Source: Arthrobacter sp. ISL-28 (GTDB taxonomy: Bacteria > Actinomycetota > Actinomycetes > Actinomycetales > Micrococcaceae). From it: DNA of 64,000 bases. The notes below the pieces were generated by a model. The model was given only the letters and a program-made list of their open reading frames with translations, was not told the origin of the DNA and did no database searches. Position 1 is the stretch's first letter; each line of letters opens with the position of its first letter. Shown piece by piece: positions 42,289 through 50,187 of the stretch. The DNA lies in contig NZ_JAGGPJ010000018.1 in assembly GCF_018613875.1 (NCBI RefSeq), positions 646 to 64,645 on the forward strand, in the 5' to 3' direction. The position numbers were made by a program, and so were the translations under genes.

Positions 42289-43476
42289 ATGGCAACACGC
42301 AAAATCATCACTACCCAGGTCGCCATCATGGGCGCCGGCCCGGCCGGACTCATGCTGTCCCACCTGCTGGCCAAGGCCGGCATCGAATCCACCGTGATCG
42401 AGGTCCGCAGTCACCAGGAGATCTCCGAAACCGTCCGGGCGGGCATCCTGGAACACGGAACGGTCAACATGCTGGTGGACAGCGGCGTTTCCGACCGCGT
42501 GCTGCGCGAAGGGGACCGGCACGACGGCATCGAGCTGCGGTTCAACGGCGAAAGCCACCGCATCGACTTCAAGGACCTCGTGGGGGAATCGGTCTGGCTC
42601 TATCCGCAGACCGATGTCTTCATGGACCTCGCCGCATGCCGCGAGGCTGACGGCGGCGACGTCCGGTACAGCGTCACGGATACCACGGTTCACGACCTGG
42701 AAGGATCGCCGAAGGTCCGGTTCACGGACTCGGACGGCGCCGAATACGAACTGCAGGCTGACTTCATCGCCGGGGCCGACGGGTCCCGCAGCCACTGCCG
42801 CTTCCAGATCCCTGAAGCGCACCGCAAATGGTATTTCCACGAATACCCGTTCGCCTGGTTCGGCATCCTGGCCGAGGCTCCCCGCAGCTCCGACGAGCTC
42901 ATCTACGCCAATTCTGAGAACGGCTTCGCGCTCATCAGCCAGCGCACCGAGACCGTGCAGCGGATGTACTTCCAGTGCGACCCCAACGAGGACGTGAACA
43001 CCTGGGGCGAGGAACGGATCTGGGACGCCTTCCGGAACCGGGTCAACGGCAACGGCTTCGAGCTCAAGGAGGGGCCGGTCCTCGACAAGATGGTCCTGAA
43101 GTTCCGCAGCTTCGTGCACACGCCCATGCGCCATGGCAAGCTGTTCCTTGCAGGGGACGCAGCGCACACCGTCCCGCCGACGGGGGCCAAGGGCCTGAAC
43201 CTGGCCATCCACGACGTCAAGGTGCTGTTCGAGGGCCTGGACAGCTTCTACAAGACAGGCTCATCCGCGCTCCTTGATTCGTACAGCGACCGCGCCCTGG
43301 ACCGGGTGTGGAAGGCACGGCAGTTCTCCTATTGGATGACCTCCATGCTGCACACCCCAGTGGATGCCGATGACTTCTCCCGTGCACGCCAGCTCGGCGA
43401 GCTCAACTCGGTCGTGTCCTCCCGTCACGGCCGGGCCTACCTCGCCGAGGCCTACACAGGCTGGCCCTCCGTCTAG
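42289..43476 (+). CDS. pobA: 4-Hydroxybenzoate 3-monooxygenase
   Basis: A 395-residue flavoprotein that hydroxylates 4-hydroxybenzoate to protocatechuate with NAD(P)H and O2. It has the FAD motif VAIMGAGPAGLMLSHLLAKAGI, the RAGILEHGTV segment, the LYPQTDVF active-site region, the DG fingerprint FIAGADGSRSHCR and the second FAD motif LFLAGDAAHTVPPTGAKGLNLA. Length and motifs match the family throughout. GCGAGGAACG gives the ribosome-binding site for ATG 42289. Its product enters the pca operon at 21-28 kb. Its stop shares the palindrome CTAG with the stop of the convergent permease gene. Confidence 0.97.
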   Translation: MATRKIITTQVAIMGAGPAGLMLSHLLAKAGIESTVIEVRSHQEISETVRAGILEHGTVNMLVDSGVSDRVLREGDRHDGIELRFNGESHRIDFKDLVGESVWLYPQTDVFMDLAACREADGGDVRYSVTDTTVHDLEGSPKVRFTDSDGAEYELQADFIAGADGSRSHCRFQIPEAHRKWYFHEYPFAWFGILAEAPRSSDELIYANSENGFALISQRTETVQRMYFQCDPNEDVNTWGEERIWDAFRNRVNGNGFELKEGPVLDKMVLKFRSFVHTPMRHGKLFLAGDAAHTVPPTGAKGLNLAIHDVKVLFEGLDSFYKTGSSALLDSYSDRALDRVWKARQFSYWMTSMLHTPVDADDFSRARQLGELNSVVSSRHGRAYLAEAYTGWPSV

Positions 43477-45248
43477 GATTTCGACAGCACCGTATCCTTG
43501 GGAGCCGCGTCCTTGGGTGCTCCGTTCCTGGGTGCCGTGGAGGCATCACGCCTGCGGGCTCTTCCGTACACCAGGTACATGGTCAGGCCGGTGATGATCA
43601 TGAGCAGGACTGTGTAGACGAAAGTGTTGGAGACGCCTTCCGCCCCCTCGGCACCGTCCGTGTTGGCCTTGATGACCAGGCCAAGGGGCTGGACCAGGGG
43701 ATGGGCCAGGAAGATGGCGGTGTCGTAGTCGTCCAGCATGCTGTTGAAATTGAGGGCGGCGATGGCCGCGGCCGTTGGCAGCACCAGTGGGAGCAGGATC
43801 CGGCGGAAGATGTACAGCGTCCCGGCCCCCATGATGGCCCCGGCCTCTTCGAGGGACGAGTTAACCGAGGCGAAGGACGCTTTCAGCATCCTCAGCGTGA
43901 AGGGGATTTTCACTGTCACGAACGCGATCAGCAGGATGACGGTGGTGCCGGTCAGGACGGCGCCGCCCACAAGCGGATTCGGGTGGTCGTAGCTGATGAT
44001 CAGGCCGAGGGCGAGCAGGGCAGAGGGCAGGATCCAGGGAATGTGGAGCAGGTACTCGAAGACGGCCGTGAGCCAGTTGCGGTGCTTCTGCAGCAGGCGG
44101 GCGACGAACAGCAGTCCACCCACGGCGATCGCGGCGGCCACTGCGCTGTACACGATGCTCACGACGAACGGCCGCAGCGCCGAGGACTGGGTCAGTACCC
44201 GGATGTAGTTGTCCACGGTCAGGCTGTCGAGGGATATCTGCCCGGTCTGGATGGCTGCGCTGTCCGCGAAGGAGTAAATCACGATCAGGGCCACCGGCAG
44301 GGTGTAGATGGCGAACAGGACGTACGCCGCAACATGCACGAGGGCGTTGCCCACAGGATGGGTGATCTTCTGCTTCTCCAGGGCCGAGGAAACTTTCGAC
44401 ACCGAAAAGTTAGTGCCGCCCCTTTCCATGCGGGTCATGACCGTAAGCATCAGTATGGTGGCCACGCCGAGAATCACGGCCAGCAGGGCGGCTAGGTCAC
44501 GGGACGTCGGGCTGTTGGTGAAGGTGAGAATCATCGGTGTGATGGTCTGGAACTCCCGGCCGCCCAGGACCTGCGGTGCACTGAGCGCGCCGAGTCCAGT
44601 CAGGAAGGACAGGATGGTGACGGCGAACAGGGTGGGCTTGAGCATCGGCAGTACGATGCGCCGGAGGATGGTCCAGGTGGAGGCCCCCATGTTCTTTGCG
44701 GCCTCGATCGTCTGGTGGTCCACTCCCTTGAGTGCGTTCGCCACGAACAGCATGTGGTTGGTGGTGGTCGCAAAGGTCATGACTACCAGGACTGCCAAAA
44801 ACCCGGAGAACCAGTTGCGGTCCATGCCGGGGAAGGCGTCGCTCAAGAGGGCCGTGACGATGCCCTTGTCCCCATAGATGAACTTGTAGCCGGCCGCGAG
44901 GACAATGCCGCCATAGATAAAGGTGGTCGCATACCCCAGGAACAGAATTCGGGCGCCACGGATCCTGAAGTAGTGCGTGACGAGCACGATGAAGATCCCG
45001 ACGACGTTCACCGTGACGGAGAGCGCCGCCGCCAGCAGGAAGCTGTTGCCGAGGGATTTCATGGCGCGTTCGGAGGACAGGAGTTTCTCCGCGGCACGTC
45101 CGGAGAAACGTCCGTCGGGAAAGAACGTTTCGATCAGGACATTGGCGTTGGGCCAGACGAGGAACGCGGCGATGAACCATGTCAGGATTACGCCCACGAA
45201 AAGCACGAACGGTGACCGGACCATGGTCCGGGCCGGTGTGGGGTTCAT
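43473..45248 (-). CDS. ABC transporter permease, fused double unit (Fe3+/phosphonate type)
   Basis: A 591-residue membrane protein with two homologous permease halves of about six helices each. Each half has an EAA-type loop for the ATPase: EAAKNMGASTWTILRRIVLPMLKP in the first and EEAGAIMGAGTLYIFRRILLPLVLP in the second. Fused permeases of this type occur in ferric-iron (FbpB/SfuB) and 2-aminoethylphosphonate importers. It overlaps the ATPase gene by four bases. Its stop at 43473 shares CTAG with the pobA stop. Confidence 0.9.
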   Translation of the reverse strand: MNPTPARTMVRSPFVLFVGVILTWFIAAFLVWPNANVLIETFFPDGRFSGRAAEKLLSSERAMKSLGNSFLLAAALSVTVNVVGIFIVLVTHYFRIRGARILFLGYATTFIYGGIVLAAGYKFIYGDKGIVTALLSDAFPGMDRNWFSGFLAVLVVMTFATTTNHMLFVANALKGVDHQTIEAAKNMGASTWTILRRIVLPMLKPTLFAVTILSFLTGLGALSAPQVLGGREFQTITPMILTFTNSPTSRDLAALLAVILGVATILMLTVMTRMERGGTNFSVSKVSSALEKQKITHPVGNALVHVAAYVLFAIYTLPVALIVIYSFADSAAIQTGQISLDSLTVDNYIRVLTQSSALRPFVVSIVYSAVAAAIAVGGLLFVARLLQKHRNWLTAVFEYLLHIPWILPSALLALGLIISYDHPNPLVGGAVLTGTTVILLIAFVTVKIPFTLRMLKASFASVNSSLEEAGAIMGAGTLYIFRRILLPLVLPTAAAIAALNFNSMLDDYDTAIFLAHPLVQPLGLVIKANTDGAEGAEGVSNTFVYTVLLMIITGLTMYLVYGRARRRDASTAPRNGAPKDAAPKDTVLSKS

Positions 45249-46312
45249 GGCCGCGAGGCTGCCAGAGCGGGGTTGCCCACGGCTTCCCCGGTCTGGGGGT
45301 CGTACTGCAGCACGTGGACGGGCCGGACATAGACCGTGGCTTCGGCGCCGGGCACGGGGTGTACGCCGCCATCCTCCTTGACGAGCAGACGCAGTTCCGA
45401 GCCGTGGCAGCGCACTGTGTAGCGGCTGTGCAGGCCGTGATAACTCCGTGAGACCACGACTCCGCGTACTGGTACGGCGTCGGTATTGCCAGCCGGCGGT
45501 GTCAACGATGCCTTTTCCACCCTGAGGTAGGAGTTGGCGCCGGGGGCAAGGGTGCCGTCCGAGTGCCTGTTCAGTTCGGAAACGAAGTCGCTGGTGAGAA
45601 CCGAGCTGTCGCCGATGAACGTGCAGACAAATTCCGTGGCCGAGGCGTCGTAGATCGTCTGGGGCGTACCCACCTGCTCCACCACACCCTTGTTGAAGAC
45701 GGCGATCCGGTCGCTCATTGCCAATGCTTCGTCCTGGTCGTGCGTCACATAGACGGTGGTGATGCCAAATTCGCTTTGGAGTTCCTTGAGCTGCTGACGC
45801 AGCTGGTGGCGCAGTTTGGCGTCCAAGTTGGAAAGCGGCTCATCGAGGAGCAGGATTTTCGGTTGGAGGACCAGGGCGCGGGCCACGGCCACCCGCTGCT
45901 GCTGGCCGCCCGAGAGCTCAGCGACGTTCTTGCGCAGCTGGCTCGCGGACAGGTCCACGCGTTGTGCGATGTCGCGCACGAGGCGGTCACTCGCAGCCGG
46001 TTTTTCCTTGCGCACGCGCAGGCCGAAGGCGATGTTTTCCCACACCGTCATGCTGGGGAACAGGGCGTAGTTCTGGAACACCATGCCCACCTGGCGCTTA
46101 TCGCTGGGAAGCCTTGTCACCGCCTTGCCATCGATGAAGACCTCGCCGGCCGCGGGATCAATGAATCCGGCCAACGTGCGCAGGGCGGTCGTCTTTCCGC
46201 AGCCCGAGGGTCCGAGAAGCGTGAAAAACTCTCCTCGCTCCACCTCCAGGTTCAGCTGCGGGATGGCAGTGAAATTTCCGAAAGTAACTTCTATGTTCTC
46301 CAGGCGGATCAT
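45245..46312 (-). CDS. ABC transporter ATP-binding protein (CUT1/FbpC-like)
   Basis: A 355-residue ATPase with Walker A GPSGCGKTT, Q-loop VFQNYALFPSM, signature LSGGQQQR, Walker B ILLLDEPLSNLD and the switch His in THDQDEALAM. The C-terminal 115 residues form a TOBE/OB-like regulatory domain. The ATG at 46312 is preferred because GAGGACAGG lies upstream and homology starts there. It powers the permease at 43473-45248, with the binding protein gene 77 bases upstream. Confidence 0.93.
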   Translation of the reverse strand: MIRLENIEVTFGNFTAIPQLNLEVERGEFFTLLGPSGCGKTTALRTLAGFIDPAAGEVFIDGKAVTRLPSDKRQVGMVFQNYALFPSMTVWENIAFGLRVRKEKPAASDRLVRDIAQRVDLSASQLRKNVAELSGGQQQRVAVARALVLQPKILLLDEPLSNLDAKLRHQLRQQLKELQSEFGITTVYVTHDQDEALAMSDRIAVFNKGVVEQVGTPQTIYDASATEFVCTFIGDSSVLTSDFVSELNRHSDGTLAPGANSYLRVEKASLTPPAGNTDAVPVRGVVVSRSYHGLHSRYTVRCHGSELRLLVKEDGGVHPVPGAEATVYVRPVHVLQYDPQTGEAVGNPALAASRP

Positions 46313-46389
46313 GGGTACCTGTCCTCGGTGGTCCTGGCGGCAGTCGGCCTTCCGGCGGGGCGGCGATGAACGGCCCCGCCCAATGCCGG

Positions 46390-47490
46390 CTAAGTCATGT
46401 ACTCGAGCTCGATCTTCTCCACCCAAGCTCCGATATTCTCCTGGACGAAGTTCCAGTCGATTTCCTGCTGCTTGAGCGTTTTACTGAATTCGACGACTTC
46501 CGGCCTGGCTTTTTCGGCTGCGGCTTTGTTAGCGGGCATGGAGCTGAATTCCTGGGCCCATTCACCCTGGACTTGAGCGCTGCCGAACCAGTCGATGAAT
46601 TTGAGCGCCTGATCCTTCTTATCTGTTCCCTTGACCAAAGCGACCTGTTCAACCGCGAACGGGACGCCGACCGAGGGTTTGACCACGTCCACATTTACTT
46701 TGAATGCCTTTTCGCGTTCCGGGATGATCGACGACGGCATTTGTCCCGTGTCCACGTCTCCGGCCGCTATGCGCGCAAATAGATCGGTCTTCGCAACGGC
46801 GGGGTTTCCGTTCTGAAAATACTGTTCGATCTGGCGCCAGCCTTCGTCCGAAATCCCGAGCTCGCCGCTGTCGTCCTTGTACCGCGTGAGGATGCCGGCG
46901 AAGACCAACTGGGCGGTAGCGGTGCCGAGCCCCGTGACTCGCTCATAGCGGTCCTTGAATTCGTCCTTTGTCCACAGGTCGGTCCAGTCTTGGGGCGCCT
47001 TGTCCGCGGGAATTTTGTCGGAGTTGTAGCCGAGAAGAATGGCCTGCTTGACCAGCGGCCAGTAGGCCTTGCTGTCACCCTGGTCGCCGAGTCCGGCCTC
47101 CACTTCTGCCGCCCAGGAGGGGGTGAACGATTCGATGGCGTCAGCTGCTTTAATTTGCTCAAAGTACATGTTGTTCAAACCGAACGCGACGTCGGCAATC
47201 GGATTGTTCTTCTCGGCGATCAGCTTGTTCGTGGCATCTGCTCCGCCGGCTCCGACGATTTCAATTTTGAAGCCCGCAGCTGCTGCTTTCGTTGTCAGCC
47301 ATTCACCGCGGCCCTCACCATTCGAATTTGTATAAACAATCAGCGTTTCACTGGACGAGCCGGCAGACGTTCCACTCGAAGCGCTTTCGGAGGCCGCTGG
47401 TGACCCCGCCCCGCCGGCGCATCCGGCCAAGAGCAGGACGGTGATGGCTGCGGCAGCAACAGATTTCAATTTGTGCACGATGAGACTCAT
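46390..47490 (-). CDS. ABC transporter extracellular solute-binding lipoprotein (iron/phosphonate type)
   Basis: A 366-residue lipoprotein with a lipobox LLAGC and a Ser/Ala-rich linker, followed by a family 1/ferric-type binding domain (LIVYTNSNGEGRGEWLTT, then IADVAFGLNNMYFEQI and LLGYNSDKIP). The usual twin Tyr of ferric binding proteins is not obvious, so a phosphonate or other small anion is also possible. The gene is visibly richer in A and T at third positions than its neighbours, which may mean later acquisition. It is first in the importer operon. Tandem GAATTGGCG repeats lie just upstream, near 47533-47551. Confidence 0.9.
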   Translation of the reverse strand: MSLIVHKLKSVAAAAITVLLLAGCAGGAGSPAASESASSGTSAGSSSETLIVYTNSNGEGRGEWLTTKAAAAGFKIEIVGAGGADATNKLIAEKNNPIADVAFGLNNMYFEQIKAADAIESFTPSWAAEVEAGLGDQGDSKAYWPLVKQAILLGYNSDKIPADKAPQDWTDLWTKDEFKDRYERVTGLGTATAQLVFAGILTRYKDDSGELGISDEGWRQIEQYFQNGNPAVAKTDLFARIAAGDVDTGQMPSSIIPEREKAFKVNVDVVKPSVGVPFAVEQVALVKGTDKKDQALKFIDWFGSAQVQGEWAQEFSSMPANKAAAEKARPEVVEFSKTLKQQEIDWNFVQENIGAWVEKIELEYMT

Positions 47491-47596
47491 TTCTGAAATG
47501 GAACCAGAGCGTTATCCGGTAAGCCTATAGCGGGAATTGGCGGAATTGGCGGATTATCACTATCGATTTTATGAACATCGGGTGATCCTTCTGCGC

Positions 47597-47664
47597 AACC
47601 GGCCCTAGCCCGCATAACCGCTCTTGGCCAGGGCCGGTTAAGCGGGTCGGGGCCGGTCATGCGG
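47597..47664. repeat. Palindromic intergenic repeat, copy B
   Basis: AACCGGCCCTAGCCCGCATA is followed by an inverted arm GGCCAGGGCCGGTTAAGCGG and a third partial arm GGGGCCGGTCATGCGG. The units match the 18-base unit of copy A. It lies between two divergent genes. Confidence 0.75.
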
Positions 47665-47746
47665 TCGTGGGCCGCCCAAGGGAAGCTGGGCCCAAGAGCC
47701 GCGGGCCGCCGTCGGGCTTAACAGCCGTCGGGCTTAGCATCAGTCC

Positions 47747-48805
47747 ATGGAAGCCATAACCATCATCGGGGGCGGCATAGCCGGGCTGGCGCTCGCCGCC
47801 GGACTCGACCCGCAGCGCTTTGACGTCACTGTCCATGAGCAGCGACCCGGTACGCCGACGGTGGAAACGTCGCTCGCCATGTGGCCGGAAGCGCAAAGTG
47901 CCCTGGCGGTTCTCGGAATCCTGCCCGAAATCCGCAAGGTGGCCGCCAGATTCGGCGCTATGGCCCTGCGCGACGGTGCGGGCAAGGTCTGGGTCTCGCC
48001 GGAGGTGCGCGGAGTGATCGGCGTTTCCCGGCCCGACCTGATCAGGCTGCTCGATGCGGCCGTGCCCCGCTCCGTGCATCGGGTGGCGGGCCGAGTGGAG
48101 GACATCCCGGCCACTGGGCCGCTGGCGTCGGGCCTGCTGGTGGGCGCCGACGGAGTGCACAGCACGGTCCGCCGCGCCTTCTGGGGTGCACCGGCCGACG
48201 CGACGCTGACCCCTTACCTGGCGCTGAGGGGAGTCCTCCCCGAACCTGTCGACCCGGACAGCGGCGGCGAGTACTGGGGCAAGGGGAAGCTGTTCGGCAT
48301 CACGCCAGCAGCGGGCGGGACCTACTGGTACGCCTCATTCCGTTCGGATCTGGGTCCGGCCGGGGTCGACGTCGCCGAAGCGCTGAGCCGGACTCGGGAA
48401 CGGTTCTCCGGAGGGGCAGGCGCGATCAGGAAAGTACTGGAGTCCGCCACTCCGCAGGCGACCCTCGCCCAGCGGATCTGGACCGTGCCGGCGCTGGCCG
48501 GCTACGTCCGGCCGGGAGCCGTTCTCGTGGGAGATGCCGGGCACGGGATGACGCCGAACCTTGGACGCGGAGCCTGTGAAGCGCTCGTGGACGCGGTCAC
48601 CCTCGCCGAGTTGCTGAACTCGGAATCCGCTCCAGAGGCCCTCAAGGCCTATAACAAACAACGGATCGTCCGGACCCAGCTGCTGCGCCTGGTCTCCTCG
48701 GCCATGACGCGGCTTGCGCTCGCCGAACGGGCCCAGCCCCTGCGCGACCGCCTGCTCCGGATCGCCACCCAACGAAGCCCGGCAGGCGCCGTCGGGCGTT
48801 CCTGA
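47747..48805 (+). CDS. FAD-dependent monooxygenase (aromatic hydroxylase-like)
   Basis: A 352-residue group A flavoprotein monooxygenase. It has ITIIGGGIAGLALAAGL at the start, LLVGADGVHSTVRRAFWG (DG motif) near 130, and AVLVGDAGHGMTPNLGRGACEALVDAV (GD motif) near 255. It resembles salicylate hydroxylase and similar enzymes, but the substrate is not evident. No Shine-Dalgarno sequence of note precedes ATG 47747. It is divergent from the iron-type importer and convergent with the thioesterase. Confidence 0.88.
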   Translation: MEAITIIGGGIAGLALAAGLDPQRFDVTVHEQRPGTPTVETSLAMWPEAQSALAVLGILPEIRKVAARFGAMALRDGAGKVWVSPEVRGVIGVSRPDLIRLLDAAVPRSVHRVAGRVEDIPATGPLASGLLVGADGVHSTVRRAFWGAPADATLTPYLALRGVLPEPVDPDSGGEYWGKGKLFGITPAAGGTYWYASFRSDLGPAGVDVAEALSRTRERFSGGAGAIRKVLESATPQATLAQRIWTVPALAGYVRPGAVLVGDAGHGMTPNLGRGACEALVDAVTLAELLNSESAPEALKAYNKQRIVRTQLLRLVSSAMTRLALAERAQPLRDRLLRIATQRSPAGAVGRS

Positions 48806-48824
48806 CCCGTGGCTTCTCAGGCGC

Positions 48825-48895
48825 ACAACCGGCCGCGGCCCCCTACAACCGGCGTTGGCCCGGGCCGCCTAAGCGGGGGAGGGCCGGCTTGGGCG
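48825..48895. repeat. Palindromic intergenic repeat, copy C
   Basis: ACAACCGGCCGCGGCCCCCT and ACAACCGGCGTTGGCCCGGG are followed by inverted arms GGGCCGCCTAAGCGGG and GGGCCGGCTTGGGCG. It fills most of the 112-base gap between two convergent genes, so it could also serve as terminator. Confidence 0.7.
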
Positions 48896-48917
48896 TGAAA
48901 CGGCCGACGGCGCCTGT

Positions 48918-49352
48918 TCAGTCCCGTGCCAGGGTTTCCGTGAGGTGGTGCGTGGGGATCCGGTCGCGGTCGTAGGTGATCTCGGTGTAGCCGTGCGGTT
49001 CCGGCTTGCCGGTGGGGCTGAGGTTCACGAACACGATCTCCTCGATGGTGAGAATGCTCTGCCGCGTGATCATGTTCCGCACTTCAGCGCGCATAGTCAG
49101 CGAGGTGCGGCCGAAGCGCGTGGCAGTCAGGCCCATTTCGATCAGGTCGCCCTGCACGGCGGAGCTGACGAAGTTGATCTCGGAGATGTACTTGGTGACG
49201 GCCCGGCCGTTGCCCAGCTGGAGGATGGCATAGATTGCGGCTTCCTCGTCGATCCACTTCAGCAGGCTTCCCCCGAACAGCGTGCCGTTGGCGTTGAGGT
49301 CCTCGGGGCGCACCCATTTACGCGTGCGGAAAGTGATGTCTGCGGTTGCCAT
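48918..49352 (-). CDS. Acyl-CoA thioesterase, hotdog fold (YciA type)
   Basis: A 144-residue hotdog-fold thioesterase. The family pattern is ITFRTRKWVRPEDLNANGTLFGGSLLKWIDEEAA, with Asn and Asp in the catalytic positions, followed by NFVSSAVQGDLIEMGLT. It hydrolyses acyl-CoA esters. ATG 49352 is used. It stands alone between repeat copies C and D. Confidence 0.9.
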   Translation of the reverse strand: MATADITFRTRKWVRPEDLNANGTLFGGSLLKWIDEEAAIYAILQLGNGRAVTKYISEINFVSSAVQGDLIEMGLTATRFGRTSLTMRAEVRNMITRQSILTIEEIVFVNLSPTGKPEPHGYTEITYDRDRIPTHHLTETLARD

Positions 49353-49411
49353 AGTGCGAGATTAGCCGACGTCGGCCGCCCGGCTCCCAGTATGACGGCC
49401 GCCTTGTCCCT

Positions 49412-49484
49412 CCGGCACACGCGGCCCTGGCCCGCACACGCGGCCCTGGCCGGGGCCGGTCAAGCGGGGCAGGGCCGCTCGAGG
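49412..49484. repeat. Palindromic intergenic repeat, copy D
   Basis: Two adjacent units ACACGCGGCCCTGGCCCGC and its relative are followed by the inverted arms GGCCGGGGCCGGTCAAGCGG and GGCAGGGCCGC. Unit length and order match copies A to C. Confidence 0.75.
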
Positions 49485-49542
49485 CGCGGAAGCCGCCGAA
49501 CCTAGCCCCCCAGCCCGCGGAACCCGCCGAGGCGCGGAAGCC

Positions 49543-50046
49543 TCATGCCATGGCCGTATGCGCCGCGCTGTGGGAGTCGATGGACTTGGCGTAGCAGTAG
49601 GAGTGCTCGACGCCGACGTAGGGACCGAAATTGGGCACCTGGTCGAAGCCGGAGTTCGCGTAGAAGTTCCGGCCGTCGGGCTGGGCGGAGCCGGCTTCGG
49701 CCGTGACGCGGGTGATGCCCAGTGCGTACGCCTCCGCTTCGAGGGCCGCCAGGATGGAGCTGGCCACACCCGAGCCCCGCGTGTACGGGAGGACGTAGAG
49801 GCGCTTAATTTCGGCGGTGGCTGAATCGAGAAGCCGCAGTCCTCCGCAACCCACCGGCTGGCCGGATCCCTTGTCATACGCCACGAGGAAGACGGCGGTG
49901 TCCACTTCAGACGGCTTGGGCCCGGGCTCGTGGTCCGGGCGGCCGAAGCGGGCATCGAGTTCGGCCTGCTGCGCCGCGCGCAGGTCGGCACCCACCGGGT
50001 TGGACCAGCTGACTTTCCGAATGTTGAGCCTGGGATTGGTTTGCAT
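49543..50046 (-). CDS. GNAT-family N-acetyltransferase
   Basis: A 167-residue GNAT protein. The acetyl-CoA motif A is VLPYTRGSGVASSILAALEAEA, preceded by VGCGGLRLLDSATAEIKRLYV and followed by FYANSGFDQVPNFG. GAGGCAG upstream of ATG 50046 sets the start; an earlier in-frame ATG is less likely. The acceptor substrate is unknown. Confidence 0.88.
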   Translation of the reverse strand: MQTNPRLNIRKVSWSNPVGADLRAAQQAELDARFGRPDHEPGPKPSEVDTAVFLVAYDKGSGQPVGCGGLRLLDSATAEIKRLYVLPYTRGSGVASSILAALEAEAYALGITRVTAEAGSAQPDGRNFYANSGFDQVPNFGPYVGVEHSYCYAKSIDSHSAAHTAMA

Positions 50047-50187
50047 CTCTGCCTCGATTCGCCGAAGGGTTATGCATGTCAAGCCTAGGAGCGCCCCGTT
50101 ACCGCAGTGTTTCCCGGGGGTAAGCGTCCGGAGAACACCGCGGGGCAGTGCGATGCGGGATATTGCCGGGAGGTAGCCGCCGGGAGA

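Noticed and set aside
43473..47490. Assignment of the ABC importer to iron or to 2-aminoethylphosphonate
   Set aside because: Fused permease and binding protein fit both groups; neither iron-binding tyrosines nor phosphonate-degradation genes are evident, so no substrate is claimed.
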